This document shows, one piece after another, positions 45,685-55,333 of a stretch of 64,000 bases of DNA. Position 1 is the first letter of the stretch, and every line of letters begins with the position of its first letter. The position numbers and the translations under genes were made by a program. Source of the stretch: Euhalothece natronophila Z-M001 (GTDB lineage Bacteria; Cyanobacteriota; Cyanobacteriia; Cyanobacteriales; Rubidibacteraceae); the NCBI RefSeq assembly GCF_007904085.1, contig NZ_CP042326.1, forward strand, positions 2,046,001 to 2,110,000, read 5' to 3'. Under the pieces are notes generated by a model that did not search any database, was not told the origin of the DNA, and saw only the letters and a list, made by a program, of their open reading frames with translations.

Positions 45685-46971
45685 CTAACGATACCCTTGA
45701 GACTGAATATCCCTTAATCGTGCTTCTGGACGCTTAAAGCGATCGAGTTGCGATTCAAAAAACTCTCGATTTGCTTGCAGATGCTTCGGGTTAGGATCAT
45801 CAAGGGGATAAAGTAAGGCTTGGCGTAAAGCCTGAATTACTGCTGAGGTGACACAATACATAGAACGTTGGAAAGTAATCCCTAATTGAATTAATTTATC
45901 GTCATCTCCCCGACAATACTGGTGATAATAGTTGTCTAGGTAGGAAGGAAGGAAATGCAACAGATCCTGCATTAACAGGGTTGGGGGAATACCAGCTGTT
46001 CCTACTGGGAAAACATCAGCATAGAGAATCCCATAATGGAAATCTTTTTGTTCCTTGGGAACTTCATGGGCTTGGGCATTATAAGATTTTGTCCCCCGAA
46101 ATGGAGAAGTGCGATAGAAAATTGCCTCGACATAAGGTAAAGCGGCTTCATATAACCATGTGAATCCTTTACTTTTGGGGATAATTTCATAAGTTTCCCC
46201 GTCAATGTGAACATGATGATAAATAGGACGACCTGCGATCGCGAAAATGCCATTAACTAAGAAATCCATGGCTTCGGGAACAGAGGTAATCTTCCCTTCG
46301 TCATACTGATCCGACATTTCTAAAAATACTGGTGCCATGACTTCCCAAAATAGTCCTAAATTGGCATAGTAAGAAAGTTCTCGCACCTTTTCTAAGAACA
46401 TTTCTGGGAACAGTTTATATAGTCCCAGCATGACAGGATTATTTTTAAAGTAAGCCTTAATCGCGCGATCGGCATTAGCCCGATATTCTTCACTGTCGAG
46501 ATAAGCATCAAACTTACCATGACCCATGTCTCGACCATGCCAAAACATAGATCTCATGCAAATTTCAGCAAATTCCATGTTAATGCGATCATGCCAGAGA
46601 TGATGCAAGAGACGAGGAATCTTTTTCGTTTCTCCCTTCTCCATAAATTCTAAAAGTTCGGGATGGGCTGTTCCTTGTCCGCGCCAAATTCTTAAGTCAG
46701 CATTATCCCCAGCATAGTGATTTTCCCGATCTAAATATTCTTGAGGAAGAAAGTATTTAAAAGCTGGAATGGGGTTTAAAAAGACTCGTTCTGCAATATA
46801 AAGTAAATTCCGCCAGTAGAAATCCATGGGAATCGCATAAGCCTTATAAATCCCAATAATTTGCATTAAGTTTTCTTCTGTATCAGGAAGCATTGCGCCT
46901 CCTGCTTCTAGGCGGTGAATAATATCGGCAAATTCGTGTTGGGAAGGGGGAAGTTTAGTTTGCGTTTTCAT
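45685..46971 (-). CDS. cupA: CO2 hydration protein of the NDH-1 CO2-uptake complex
   Basis: About 428 residues from the ATG at 46971 (MKTQTKLPPSQHEFADI). The frame extends 19 codons to a non-ATG start, but that part overlaps ndhD far more and is unlike the family. The protein has no membrane span and shows the ChpX/ChpY pattern, including FWRNLLYIAERVFLNP and AHEVPKEQKDFHYGILYADV. It binds the NDH-1MS/MS' complex and hydrates CO2 to bicarbonate using redox energy. It overlaps ndhD by 17 bases. CupA rather than CupB is inferred from linkage to the divergent LysR gene. Confidence 0.88.
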   Translation of the reverse strand: MKTQTKLPPSQHEFADIIHRLEAGGAMLPDTEENLMQIIGIYKAYAIPMDFYWRNLLYIAERVFLNPIPAFKYFLPQEYLDRENHYAGDNADLRIWRGQGTAHPELLEFMEKGETKKIPRLLHHLWHDRINMEFAEICMRSMFWHGRDMGHGKFDAYLDSEEYRANADRAIKAYFKNNPVMLGLYKLFPEMFLEKVRELSYYANLGLFWEVMAPVFLEMSDQYDEGKITSVPEAMDFLVNGIFAIAGRPIYHHVHIDGETYEIIPKSKGFTWLYEAALPYVEAIFYRTSPFRGTKSYNAQAHEVPKEQKDFHYGILYADVFPVGTAGIPPTLLMQDLLHFLPSYLDNYYHQYCRGDDDKLIQLGITFQRSMYCVTSAVIQALRQALLYPLDDPNPKHLQANREFFESQLDRFKRPEARLRDIQSQGYR

Positions 46972-48448
46972 AGTTATTGCTAATTTGGTAACTGGTAACA
47001 GAAACGACCTGATTAGTTGTGGGTTCAATCCAATTCACTAACCAGTTGGGTTGAATGCCAAAGGCAAAAATAATCAGGGTTAAAATTAAAGCAGGGAGTC
47101 GTTCTGACCACAAAACTTTAGGATAGTAAGCAAGAGAATTATCTAGCTTGCCAAAACAAGTTCGGTTGAGAAGAATGACAAAATAAACAGCAGTTAACCC
47201 AGAAGCAATAATGCACAAAATGGTGGCGAGAGGGAAGCGAGAAAAACTGCCTTGGAAGACAATATATTCAGCAATAAATCCTACTAATCCAGGGATTCCT
47301 GCACTTGCCATTCCGGCTGCGATAAGTAAACCACTGGTTAAAGGTAAACCACGAATGGGGTTCATTAAACCACTGAGAATATCGCGATCGCGCGTTCCTA
47401 CTTTGGCTTCTACGGTTCCAATTAATTGGAATAACAAAGCAAGAATTAAACCATGACTAATCATTTGGGCAACTGCCCCTAAAACACTTAAAGAATTGGC
47501 GGCAGCGGCTGCCACTAAAATATAGCCCATGTGACCAATAGAACTATAAGCCACCATCCGTTTAATATCGAGTTGGGCAATGGCACTTAACGCCCCATAA
47601 ACCACACTGACAACTCCAATAATGGCAAGTCCAGGCGCAGTTAAATTCCAGGTTTCAGGAAACAACTGTAAGCAAAAGCGAATAATGCCATAAGTCCCTA
47701 ATTTGGCAAGGATTCCCCCTAATAAAATCGCAACAGGGGGCGAGGCTTCTACATAAGCATCAGGTTGCCAAGTATGAAGAGGAACTAATGGGGTTTTCAT
47801 GGCAAACCCGACTAAAAGAATCGTTAATAAAATTAATTGCGTTTGCAGAGAAAGTCCTGCTGTGGTAATCGCTTCATATTCAAAATTACCACTGCCATTG
47901 AGAAAGGCAAGCCCTAGAAATCCAATTAAAATCAGTAACCCTGAAACCGCCGTATAGAGAATAAATTTTGTCGCTGCATAGCCTCGTTTTTCACCTCCCC
48001 AAATATTAATGAGAAGATAAAAGGGAATTAACTCCACTTCGTAAAAGAGGAAAAAGAACAGGAGATTTTGCGCCATTAACGCCCCAGCTACGCCAAAATT
48101 CACCAGTAAAATCAGGATGTAATAAAGACGAGGACGTTCAATTTTTAGAGAAGTGCTATAAATCGCGATCGCGCTAAGAAAGCTATTTAAAGCAACTAAC
48201 GGCAAGGAAATTCCATCGACACTCAGATGATAATTTAAGCCAATGGGTTCAAGCCAAGGGAAAAAATCATTAAATTGAAATCCCCCAACATTCAAATCAA
48301 ACTGAGAGAATAAATACATTGTCCAAGCAAAAGAGGCAATGCTGATAACTAAGCTAATTTGACGTAAACGATTGGAACTAATCGTCTTTGGTAAAATTCC
48401 AAGGAATAAAACTCCTAGAATTGGCAAAACCAGTAAAACAGTAAGCAT
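46955..48448 (-). CDS. ndhD3: NDH-1 subunit D, CO2-uptake type (D3)
   Basis: 497 residues with 13-14 transmembrane helices of the MrpD/NuoM antiporter fold. Key charged residues include the Glu in FFFLFYEVELIPFYLLINIWGG and the Lys in FAMKTPLVPLHTWQPDAYVEASP. It is part of the specialised NDH-1 complex that drives CO2 uptake and cyclic electron flow. Between ndhF and cupA it has spacing of 41 bp and a 17-bp overlap, so the three form an operon. Confidence 0.93.
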   Translation of the reverse strand: MLTVLLVLPILGVLFLGILPKTISSNRLRQISLVISIASFAWTMYLFSQFDLNVGGFQFNDFFPWLEPIGLNYHLSVDGISLPLVALNSFLSAIAIYSTSLKIERPRLYYILILLVNFGVAGALMAQNLLFFFLFYEVELIPFYLLINIWGGEKRGYAATKFILYTAVSGLLILIGFLGLAFLNGSGNFEYEAITTAGLSLQTQLILLTILLVGFAMKTPLVPLHTWQPDAYVEASPPVAILLGGILAKLGTYGIIRFCLQLFPETWNLTAPGLAIIGVVSVVYGALSAIAQLDIKRMVAYSSIGHMGYILVAAAAANSLSVLGAVAQMISHGLILALLFQLIGTVEAKVGTRDRDILSGLMNPIRGLPLTSGLLIAAGMASAGIPGLVGFIAEYIVFQGSFSRFPLATILCIIASGLTAVYFVILLNRTCFGKLDNSLAYYPKVLWSERLPALILTLIIFAFGIQPNWLVNWIEPTTNQVVSVTSYQISNNYENAN

Positions 48449-48489
48449 TTTTTAATAATGGTAAATAGTAGAACAATTAGAGAGTAATC

Positions 48490-50316
48490 TTAAACTAAAA
48501 ATGGAAAACAAACGACAAAGCCAAATAACATGACTCCTGCAATAATCGAAAGGAAATAGGATTGAGCAACTCCAGAATTATTGTATTTCAAACCTTGACC
48601 ACTCAAAACCGTTGTTAACCCAATTAAATTAACCAAGCCATCGACAATATACTGGTCAAACCAAGCAATTAATCTGGAGATAATGTTAACAGTAAAAACA
48701 ACAGTGACTTGATAAGCCTTTAGCGTATAGCAATCGTAGGCAAAGAAGTTTTTAATACTTTGGGGAATAAGTTTCAACTGGGGTTGACCCTTACCATAGA
48801 GTAAAACAGCACTAATAATTCCTAAAAAGCTAGATGAAATTAACCCTAAACTAGGCAAGGAAAAAACAGCTTCTAGTTCAGGAAATAATTCCCAATTCGT
48901 TAGAAAAAGAGGTAAGTGTAATACAAAACCAGCACTAATTGTCGTGGGTAAAACCATTAACCATAATTGTTCTTGAGAACGCACGGTCATGGCTTTGGTT
49001 TCTCCGAGAAAAACAAGGCAGAATAATCGCAACAGACTAAAGGCAGTTAAACCATTGACCGCTAAAACGACCCCTGCTAACCAAGGTTGAGTTGCCCATA
49101 ACGTATCAAGGAGATTAAATAACGACCAAAACTCCCCTAGTGGTGGAACAGCAATTAACGCGACCACGCCTGCTAAGTAGGATAAACCAGTAATGGGACG
49201 ACGCGACCATAATCCTCCGAACATGGTGACATTTTGAGTAATGTTACTCAGGATAATATTCCCGACAGCCATCACTAAAACTGCCATGGCTAAGGAATAA
49301 GTGAGAAGTAATCCTAAAGCAGTGTCCGTTTCTCCCATGCCAACGGCAATAAACACTAACCCTAAATAAGCGCTCACGGCATAGGATAAAATTCGTTTAA
49401 TATCGGTTTGGGCAATAGCAATCAAACTTGCCCCAATAGCGGTAATGGTGCCAATGGCAATGGTAACGGTTAACCCAATTGGCGAAATCGCAATAATGGG
49501 CTGCAGTGAAATCAGAACCCAAGCGCCTGTACATACCACCACAGCGTTCCGTAAAATCGTTGCTGGAAGGGGCCCCTCCATAGCTTCATCTAGCCACAAA
49601 TGGAGAGGGAATTGAGCGCATTTCCCCACTGGGCCAGCAATTAGTGCCAAACTAAGGAGAGTGGCTGTTGTGGGATTTAAATCGGCAGTTTGCGCCCAAG
49701 CAGCCAGTTCTTGATAATTCCAAGTTCCAGCTAGAGGATAAAGGGCAACAACCCCCATTAAGAGAAATAAGTCCCCAACCCGTTTGGTGAGAAAGGCATC
49801 TCTTGCCCCTGTAATCACTAAAGTCTGGTTAAACCAATAGCCAATGATGAGATAAGTTCCCAAGGTGAGAATCTCTAACATGACATAGCCAAAGAAGAGA
49901 GAATTGGTGAGGATAAGGGTACAAATTCCCGCTTCAAAAAAGGCAAGTAAGGAATAGAACCGCGCCCATCCCCAATCATTTTCTAAGTAGCCCATGGCAT
50001 AGATTTGGGCAAATAGATTTAAGCCAGTAACGACCATTAAAGCAATGAGTTTCGTTTGGGAAACTGACCATTCAAAGTCAATGTGAAGACTCGCTGCATT
50101 GAGCCAAGTTACGCTAAAGTATTGAGATGATTGCGCCGAAAAGGTCAAAAAAGTAAGTAAACTATGTAATAAGGCGAAAAAAGTCATTAATGTGTTGATA
50201 TACCCTGATGGCCTAGGGCCAGTGCGACTAATCATCCCCGGAGACCATAAAATACTTAATCCCATCCCTAACAGGGGATACAAGGGAATTAGCCAAATCG
50301 TATTTGAGAGGTTCAT
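48490..50316 (-). CDS. ndhF3: NDH-1 subunit F, CO2-uptake type (F3)
   Basis: 608 residues, about 16 transmembrane helices, with a NuoL/NdhF fold. Marks include FFGYVMLEILTLGTYLIIGYW, RVGDLFLLMGVVAL, CAQFPLHLWLDEAMEGPLPATI and the long lateral helix region after 550. It is the distal proton-pumping subunit of the CO2-uptake NDH-1 complex and first gene of the operon. The 106-bp region shared with the divergent LysR gene contains nested palindromes. Confidence 0.93.
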   Translation of the reverse strand: MNLSNTIWLIPLYPLLGMGLSILWSPGMISRTGPRPSGYINTLMTFFALLHSLLTFLTFSAQSSQYFSVTWLNAASLHIDFEWSVSQTKLIALMVVTGLNLFAQIYAMGYLENDWGWARFYSLLAFFEAGICTLILTNSLFFGYVMLEILTLGTYLIIGYWFNQTLVITGARDAFLTKRVGDLFLLMGVVALYPLAGTWNYQELAAWAQTADLNPTTATLLSLALIAGPVGKCAQFPLHLWLDEAMEGPLPATILRNAVVVCTGAWVLISLQPIIAISPIGLTVTIAIGTITAIGASLIAIAQTDIKRILSYAVSAYLGLVFIAVGMGETDTALGLLLTYSLAMAVLVMAVGNIILSNITQNVTMFGGLWSRRPITGLSYLAGVVALIAVPPLGEFWSLFNLLDTLWATQPWLAGVVLAVNGLTAFSLLRLFCLVFLGETKAMTVRSQEQLWLMVLPTTISAGFVLHLPLFLTNWELFPELEAVFSLPSLGLISSSFLGIISAVLLYGKGQPQLKLIPQSIKNFFAYDCYTLKAYQVTVVFTVNIISRLIAWFDQYIVDGLVNLIGLTTVLSGQGLKYNNSGVAQSYFLSIIAGVMLFGFVVCFPFLV

Positions 50317-50324
50317 TAATTTTT

Positions 50325-50364
50325 GTTGTTATGGAAATTGTTTCCAAGACAGTATCATAACAAC
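50325..50364. promoter_or_regulatory. Nested palindromes in the ndhF3-ndhR divergent promoter region
   Basis: GTTGTTATG (50325-50333) and CATAACAAC (50356-50364) are perfect complements. Inside them GGAAA (50333-50337) pairs with TTTCC (50341-50345). The element is 9 bases from the ndhF3 start codon, within its leader or promoter, and could bind the adjacent LysR regulator or fold in the mRNA. Confidence 0.45.
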
Positions 50365-50422
50365 TAATGACCTATAATGTAAAATTGATGTTGAAGATAT
50401 AAATCATAGTTATTAATCTATA

Positions 50423-51349
50423 ATGAAAAACGCAACGCTTCACCAACTGCGCGTCTTTGTGGTTGCCGCCAAACATCTCAGTTTTACTAAAGCAGCAGAA
50501 GAGTTATTTTTAACCCAGCCTACGGTGTCTATGCAGATGAAGCAACTCACCAAAGCAGTAGGGCTTCCTCTATTTGAACAAATTGGAAAACGGTTATATT
50601 TAACGGAAGCAGGGGAGATTTTATACGGGAGTTGTCAGCGTATATTTAGCGAATTGGGGGAATTTGAAAGCGCGATCGCGGATATGAAGGGATTAAAACA
50701 GGGACAGTTGCGCTTAAGTGCTGTCTCTACCACTAAATACTTTTTACCGCGTATTATTGGCCCCTTTTGCCAAAAGTATCCAGGGGTAGAACTGTCGATG
50801 CGTTTTACGAATCATGAGCGCATTTTGCAGTATCTCAATGAAAATCAAGATGATGTTTATATTCTAAGTCAACTTCCCTCAACCATGGATGTCAACGCCC
50901 ATCGCATTTTAGAAAATCCCCTTGTTCCCATTGCACCCGCCGATCACCCTTTAGCGTCAGAGAGTCAGATTCCTTTTACTCGCTTTGCTGAAGAAGCCTT
51001 TATTATGCGCGAACCTGGATCAGGAACTCGTCAGGCGTTAGAAGAGTTATTTTATAAACACGAATCAGAATTAAACGTGCGAATGGAATTGGGAAGTAAT
51101 GAAGCGATTAAGCAAGCGATTTTAGGTGGGTTAGGGGTCTCGGTGTTATCTCAACATACCCTCACTCTCGAAAAAGATACGGGGTTATTTGCTATTTTAG
51201 ACGTGGAAGATCTACCCATTTACCGCAACTGGTACGCCATCTATCCTGTGGGAAAACAACCCTCTGTGGTCGCTCGTACCTTTTTAGACTACCTTGAAGC
51301 TGATCCAGAATTGACAAGAAATAATAGACAATTGACAATGGAGAATTAG
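50423..51349 (+). CDS. ndhR: LysR-type regulator of CO2 uptake (NdhR/CcmR)
   Basis: 308 residues. The helix-turn-helix is in LHQLRVFVVAAKHLSFTKAA and EELFLTQPTVSMQMKQL. The effector domain starts near 90. It sits divergent to ndhF3-ndhD3-cupA, as NdhR/CcmR does in Synechococcus PCC 7002. That regulator represses the operon at high CO2 and senses 2-oxoglutarate and 2-phosphoglycolate. The last dozen codons (ELTRNNRQLTMEN) are written by degenerate AATTGAC-type heptads, so the natural C-terminus may have been altered by the repeat. Confidence 0.88.
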   Translation: MKNATLHQLRVFVVAAKHLSFTKAAEELFLTQPTVSMQMKQLTKAVGLPLFEQIGKRLYLTEAGEILYGSCQRIFSELGEFESAIADMKGLKQGQLRLSAVSTTKYFLPRIIGPFCQKYPGVELSMRFTNHERILQYLNENQDDVYILSQLPSTMDVNAHRILENPLVPIAPADHPLASESQIPFTRFAEEAFIMREPGSGTRQALEELFYKHESELNVRMELGSNEAIKQAILGGLGVSVLSQHTLTLEKDTGLFAILDVEDLPIYRNWYAIYPVGKQPSVVARTFLDYLEADPELTRNNRQLTMEN

Positions 51350-51355
51350 GGTTAG

Positions 51356-51546
51356 TTTGTCCTTTGTCCTTTGTCCTTCGAAAGGCTCAGAAACACCTTC
51401 GTTCTTTGTAAACCAGTAACTAATGACCAATGACCAATGACTAATGACTAATGACTAATAACCAATGACTAATGACTAATGACTAATAACCAATGACTAA
51501 TGACTAATGACTAATGACCAATGACCAATGACTAATAACCAATGAC
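51356..51546 (+). repeat. Large heptanucleotide repeat array with 28-bp higher order
   Basis: Three TTTGTCC heptads (51356-51376), a spacer, a TTTGTAAACCAGTAAC core (51405-51420), then 18 heptads of TAATGAC, CAATGAC or TAATAAC (51421-51546). A 28-bp superunit, CAATGAC-TAATGAC-TAATGAC-TAATAAC, occurs twice in a row (51435-51490), then in a variant form. The final heptad provides the ATG of the DUF2288 gene. Each ATG inside the array runs into TAA within five codons. Confidence 0.92.
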
Positions 51547-51865
51547 TAGAGATATTAAAACGGCACTTGCCGAAAGCCTAGAACCAGCTAATTGGGAATT
51601 TTTAAAACCCCATGCCCAACGAGATGCTTTAATTATTGTTTCCCCCAGTTTAGACTTAGTTGAAGTGGGAAGCGCGATCGCGCAAGATGAGACAGACTCA
51701 GTGCAACAGTGGATTCAACAGCAACAGTTACAGAAGCCCTCTGCGGATCAATTATCGTTGTGGAATGTCCAACCCGATAAAACTTTTAATGCCCTAATTG
51801 TTCAGCCCTATGTTCTAATTCAGGAACTTCCGACGAGTGAAACCTCCGAGGCAAATGATCCCTAA
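51542..51865 (+). CDS. DUF2288 protein
   Basis: 107 residues: a MTRDIKTALAESLEPANWEF start, a central HAQRDALIIVSPSLDLVEVG and FNALIVQPYVLIQE near the end. These follow the DUF2288 family of cyanobacteria and proteobacteria, of unknown function. The start codon lies in the last unit of the repeat array. The final 80 bases overlap the 3' end of the convergent YdcF gene. Confidence 0.85.
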   Translation: MTRDIKTALAESLEPANWEFLKPHAQRDALIIVSPSLDLVEVGSAIAQDETDSVQQWIQQQQLQKPSADQLSLWNVQPDKTFNALIVQPYVLIQELPTSETSEANDP

Positions 51866-52400
51866 AACTTGACCCTGTGCGTCCTGTTGTTAACCATAAC
51901 AGCGATCGCGCTCCATCTCGCACTGATTTCTGCCAAGATTCATCAGGAAACTCCGTAGGAACAGCTATTGGCTTCAGGGTAATTCCTCGACTGCCAAAAA
52001 CAATTTCCCCAATCACGCGGGCGCGAGTCATGTGGTTTTCCGATGTCACCAAATAGACACTATCAATCTCTTGGGCTTTTAAGTCATCCACTAAAGTAGT
52101 GAAATTAGTCACTGTATCTTGGGCGCGATAATCTAAATAAACGCGATCGCGCTCAATTCCCTCTTGCTCAAAAATTTTCTTAGCATACCACTCTGGACTT
52201 CCCGAAGACACGACCACATTAACATCAGGTTCCTGTTTAGCTAGTTTCGCGGCATAGTGTTCCCGTTCTTCTGCCCCTCCTAACACCAATACCGTCTCAG
52301 GTTGAACCAGCCAGCTTCTTAATTGCTTGTAGCTTCCCCAACCTGCAAAAAACAAAAGTAAAAGCAGAACTAACCAACGTTTTTGTTTTCTTCTTTTCAC
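51786..52400 (-). CDS. YdcF/DUF218 family protein
   Basis: 204 residues: one N-terminal transmembrane helix (about 8-24) then a DUF218 domain with VLVLGGAEEREHYAAKLAKQ, VVVSSGSPEWY, then VTNFTTLVDDL and YLVTSENHMTRA. Family members act in envelope polysaccharide metabolism or bind SAM, with no single known activity. The C-terminal 27 codons overlap the DUF2288 gene on the other strand, and this end (GRTGSSFRDHLPRRFHSSEV) lies beyond the conserved domain. Confidence 0.82.
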   Translation of the reverse strand: MKRRKQKRWLVLLLLLFFAGWGSYKQLRSWLVQPETVLVLGGAEEREHYAAKLAKQEPDVNVVVSSGSPEWYAKKIFEQEGIERDRVYLDYRAQDTVTNFTTLVDDLKAQEIDSVYLVTSENHMTRARVIGEIVFGSRGITLKPIAVPTEFPDESWQKSVRDGARSLLWLTTGRTGSSFRDHLPRRFHSSEVPELEHRAEQLGH

Positions 52401-52535
52401 AATGTTTCACTACCACACCCGTCACTGAGATTACTTTTACACCAAGAAGGCAAAAAAGACAAGATTCAGTGATCACATAGCGCGAGGACGCTTTTCTGGT
52501 ACGGTGGAGAGGAAAAGCCTATTATTACTGATTCA

Positions 52536-52859
52536 ATGGCAGAAACATCTTACATTCAAACCGAAGCAGAATTTGATGAAATCATAAACAGCGACTCAAT
52601 CACGGTGGTGGACTTTACCGCCACTTGGTGTGGTCCTTGTAAATTAGTTTCCCCCTTAATTGACCAATTAAATGAAGAATACAGCGATCGCGCTCAAATC
52701 TATAAGCTAGACTTAGATAATCACAAACCTATTGCTAAACGTTTTTCTATCAAAAGCATTCCTGCAGTAATGTTCTTCAAGGGAGGAGAAGCTTTAGAAA
52801 CTGTAGTTGGCGCAAAAACCTACGACGATTATCGTCAAGAATTGGAAAAACACCTTTAA
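52536..52859 (+). CDS. trxA: Thioredoxin
   Basis: 107 residues, the complete thioredoxin fold. The redox pair is Cys32-Gly-Pro-Cys35 (TATWCGPCKLVSPL) and the cis-proline is in IKSIPAVMFFKGG. It reduces disulfides of target enzymes, receiving electrons from ferredoxin- or NADPH-thioredoxin reductase. It is close to petH (138 bp), both on the plus strand. Of the cyanobacterial thioredoxin types it cannot be placed exactly. Confidence 0.95.
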   Translation: MAETSYIQTEAEFDEIINSDSITVVDFTATWCGPCKLVSPLIDQLNEEYSDRAQIYKLDLDNHKPIAKRFSIKSIPAVMFFKGGEALETVVGAKTYDDYRQELEKHL

Positions 52860-52966
52860 TAATTAATTAAAATTATTATTAGCGAGTGAGAGAAATCAAA
52901 TTTCTCCGCTCCTAAGACTTAACAATTAAAAAAAGATCCATCATTTGGATAATTTTTGTAAGATAA

Positions 52967-54193
<1,227 letters not shown>

Positions 54194-54218
54194 ATTCTCT
54201 GCTCTAAAAAGTCATTGC

Positions 54219-54242
54219 ATCCCCCGTTAGGGGGATTTTTTA
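54219..54242 (+). terminator. Rho-independent terminator of petH
   Basis: ATCCCCC (54219-54225), loop GTTA and GGGGGAT (54230-54236) are followed by six T. It lies 26 bases after the petH stop. Confidence 0.92.
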
Positions 54243-54249
54243 ATGTAAA

Positions 54250-54363
54250 TGCGACGAGAAGACTCTCACCTGGAAACGTGGCAAGTATTTCTGTGTGGTG
54301 GATGCGAGAGGATCAAGTCAAACTTGTCCCAATTTTAGTGACAGACCCGCTGCAATGTTATAA
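54250..54363 (+). pseudogene. Remnant of an IS605-type TnpB C-terminus
   Basis: An open stretch of 37 codons before TAA (54361-54363) reads YFCVVDARGSSQTCPNFSD in its middle. This resembles the zinc-finger region of TnpB/OrfB proteins, V(D)xRGTSQTCPNCG. The second cysteine of the first pair has become Phe, and the rest of the gene is missing. It has no start of its own. It marks a decayed insertion between petH and the small membrane gene. Confidence 0.45.
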
Positions 54364-54470
54364 TTTGTAACAGACTTAACAAAAAACTGACGTTATTATC
54401 TAAAGTTAAAAGCTCACTACGTTAGAGTATTGTTTCCAGAAGAAAGGAGAAAACACTCTTAAAATTAAAG

Positions 54471-54671
54471 ATGATACCCTTAATCTTTACAATCATAATT
54501 GCACTCATTGCTGTTTACTTTTATCTGAACACGAAAGAAGAAATGTTAAGGATTGCAGCGGGATTCGTTGCTATTATGTGTGTTCTATCAGGGCTGTGGT
54601 TTGCTCCCTTAGCGGTAAAAGTCCTTGTAGTTGCGACTCCTTTTATCGGAGAGAAGTTGTTGCACTGGTAA
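54471..54671 (+). CDS. Small membrane protein, 66 aa
   Basis: Two transmembrane helices (about 2-18 and 27-62 with a break) cover most of the protein. The polar turn is LNTKEEMLR. AAAGGAG lies 27 bases before the ATG, which is rather far. The function is unknown. Its last 29 bases overlap the 3' end of the convergent PadR gene, a compact arrangement that suggests genuine coding on both strands. Confidence 0.55.
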   Translation: MIPLIFTIIIALIAVYFYLNTKEEMLRIAAGFVAIMCVLSGLWFAPLAVKVLVVATPFIGEKLLHW

Positions 54672-55179
54672 ACACTGACCTCTCATTATTCAATTGCTGA
54701 GTTAGCCAGTTGATTTCGTCTTCAATGACGGCTAAGTAGCGGTTGCAAGCAGTCGCTAAATAATAATCATCTGGCTGGGGTTCGCCCTTGTGTTCTTTTA
54801 GGCGAGCTTTGCAAACGGCTAAACGCTCCTCCATTAGCTTAATTCGCTTTTGGGGGGAGATATGGCTAAAAAAGATGAACTTAATCATAAAGCGCGATCG
54901 CGCATTGACCCAGCTTTCTTTCGGGGATTCCTGCATCTTTTCCTGAAAACGCTCTCTCCCTGCTTCGGTAATGGCATAAATTTTCTTATTCCCCCCAGCT
55001 TCTCCTTCGGTAATGGAGAGATCTAAATATCCCTTTTGTTCTAACCGCTTCAGCAAGGGATAAATTGCCCCGTAATTAACACTAATACAGCCACTAATAA
55101 ATTGTTCTAACTGTTGCTTTAGTTTATAACCGTGCAAAGGTTCTTTTTGTAGCAATCCGAGGGTTGCTAGTTCTAACAT
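54643..55179 (-). CDS. PadR-family transcription regulator
   Basis: 178 residues. The winged helix is N-terminal: LATLGLLQKEPLHGYKLKQQ and GAIYPLLKRLEQKGYLDLS. The C-terminal helical part serves dimerisation, as in PadR/AphA subfamilies. It is divergently transcribed from an RND efflux pair, so it probably represses that pump and itself until a toxic ligand binds. Specific ligands are not predictable. Confidence 0.88.
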   Translation of the reverse strand: MLELATLGLLQKEPLHGYKLKQQLEQFISGCISVNYGAIYPLLKRLEQKGYLDLSITEGEAGGNKKIYAITEAGRERFQEKMQESPKESWVNARSRFMIKFIFFSHISPQKRIKLMEERLAVCKARLKEHKGEPQPDDYYLATACNRYLAVIEDEINWLTQQLNNERSVFTSATTSLR

Positions 55180-55188
55180 AGATATATC

Positions 55189-55213
55189 AGTCTGTTATAC
55201 TACTCAATAGACT
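55189..55213. promoter_or_regulatory. Candidate PadR operator and promoter
   Basis: AGTCT (55189-55193) and AGACT (55209-55213) form an inverted repeat. Between them, read on the minus strand, TATAAC is a possible -10 box for padR. The position about 10-35 bases before the padR start favours autoregulation. The rest of the 55214-55333 spacer has a small TTCTG-TCTT-CAGAA hairpin. Confidence 0.35.
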
Positions 55214-55333
55214 AAAAGTTTAATTTTGTTTTAACAGTATTAAAAACCATCATAACCTCCTTCTGTCTTCAGAAAGAAGCCAGAGGGGGTTTAGAAAAGT
55301 AACAATAGCATCATTAATTCTAAGTTGCTGACT

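Noticed and set aside
51421-51546. Possible CRISPR array
   Set aside because: Units are 7 bp in direct tandem without spacers, and no cas genes are nearby; it is a short-tandem-repeat array.
52880-52911. Hairpin GAGAAAT/ATTTCTC between trxA and petH as a terminator
   Set aside because: The stem is A/T rich and not followed by T residues, so it could equally be part of the petH leader.
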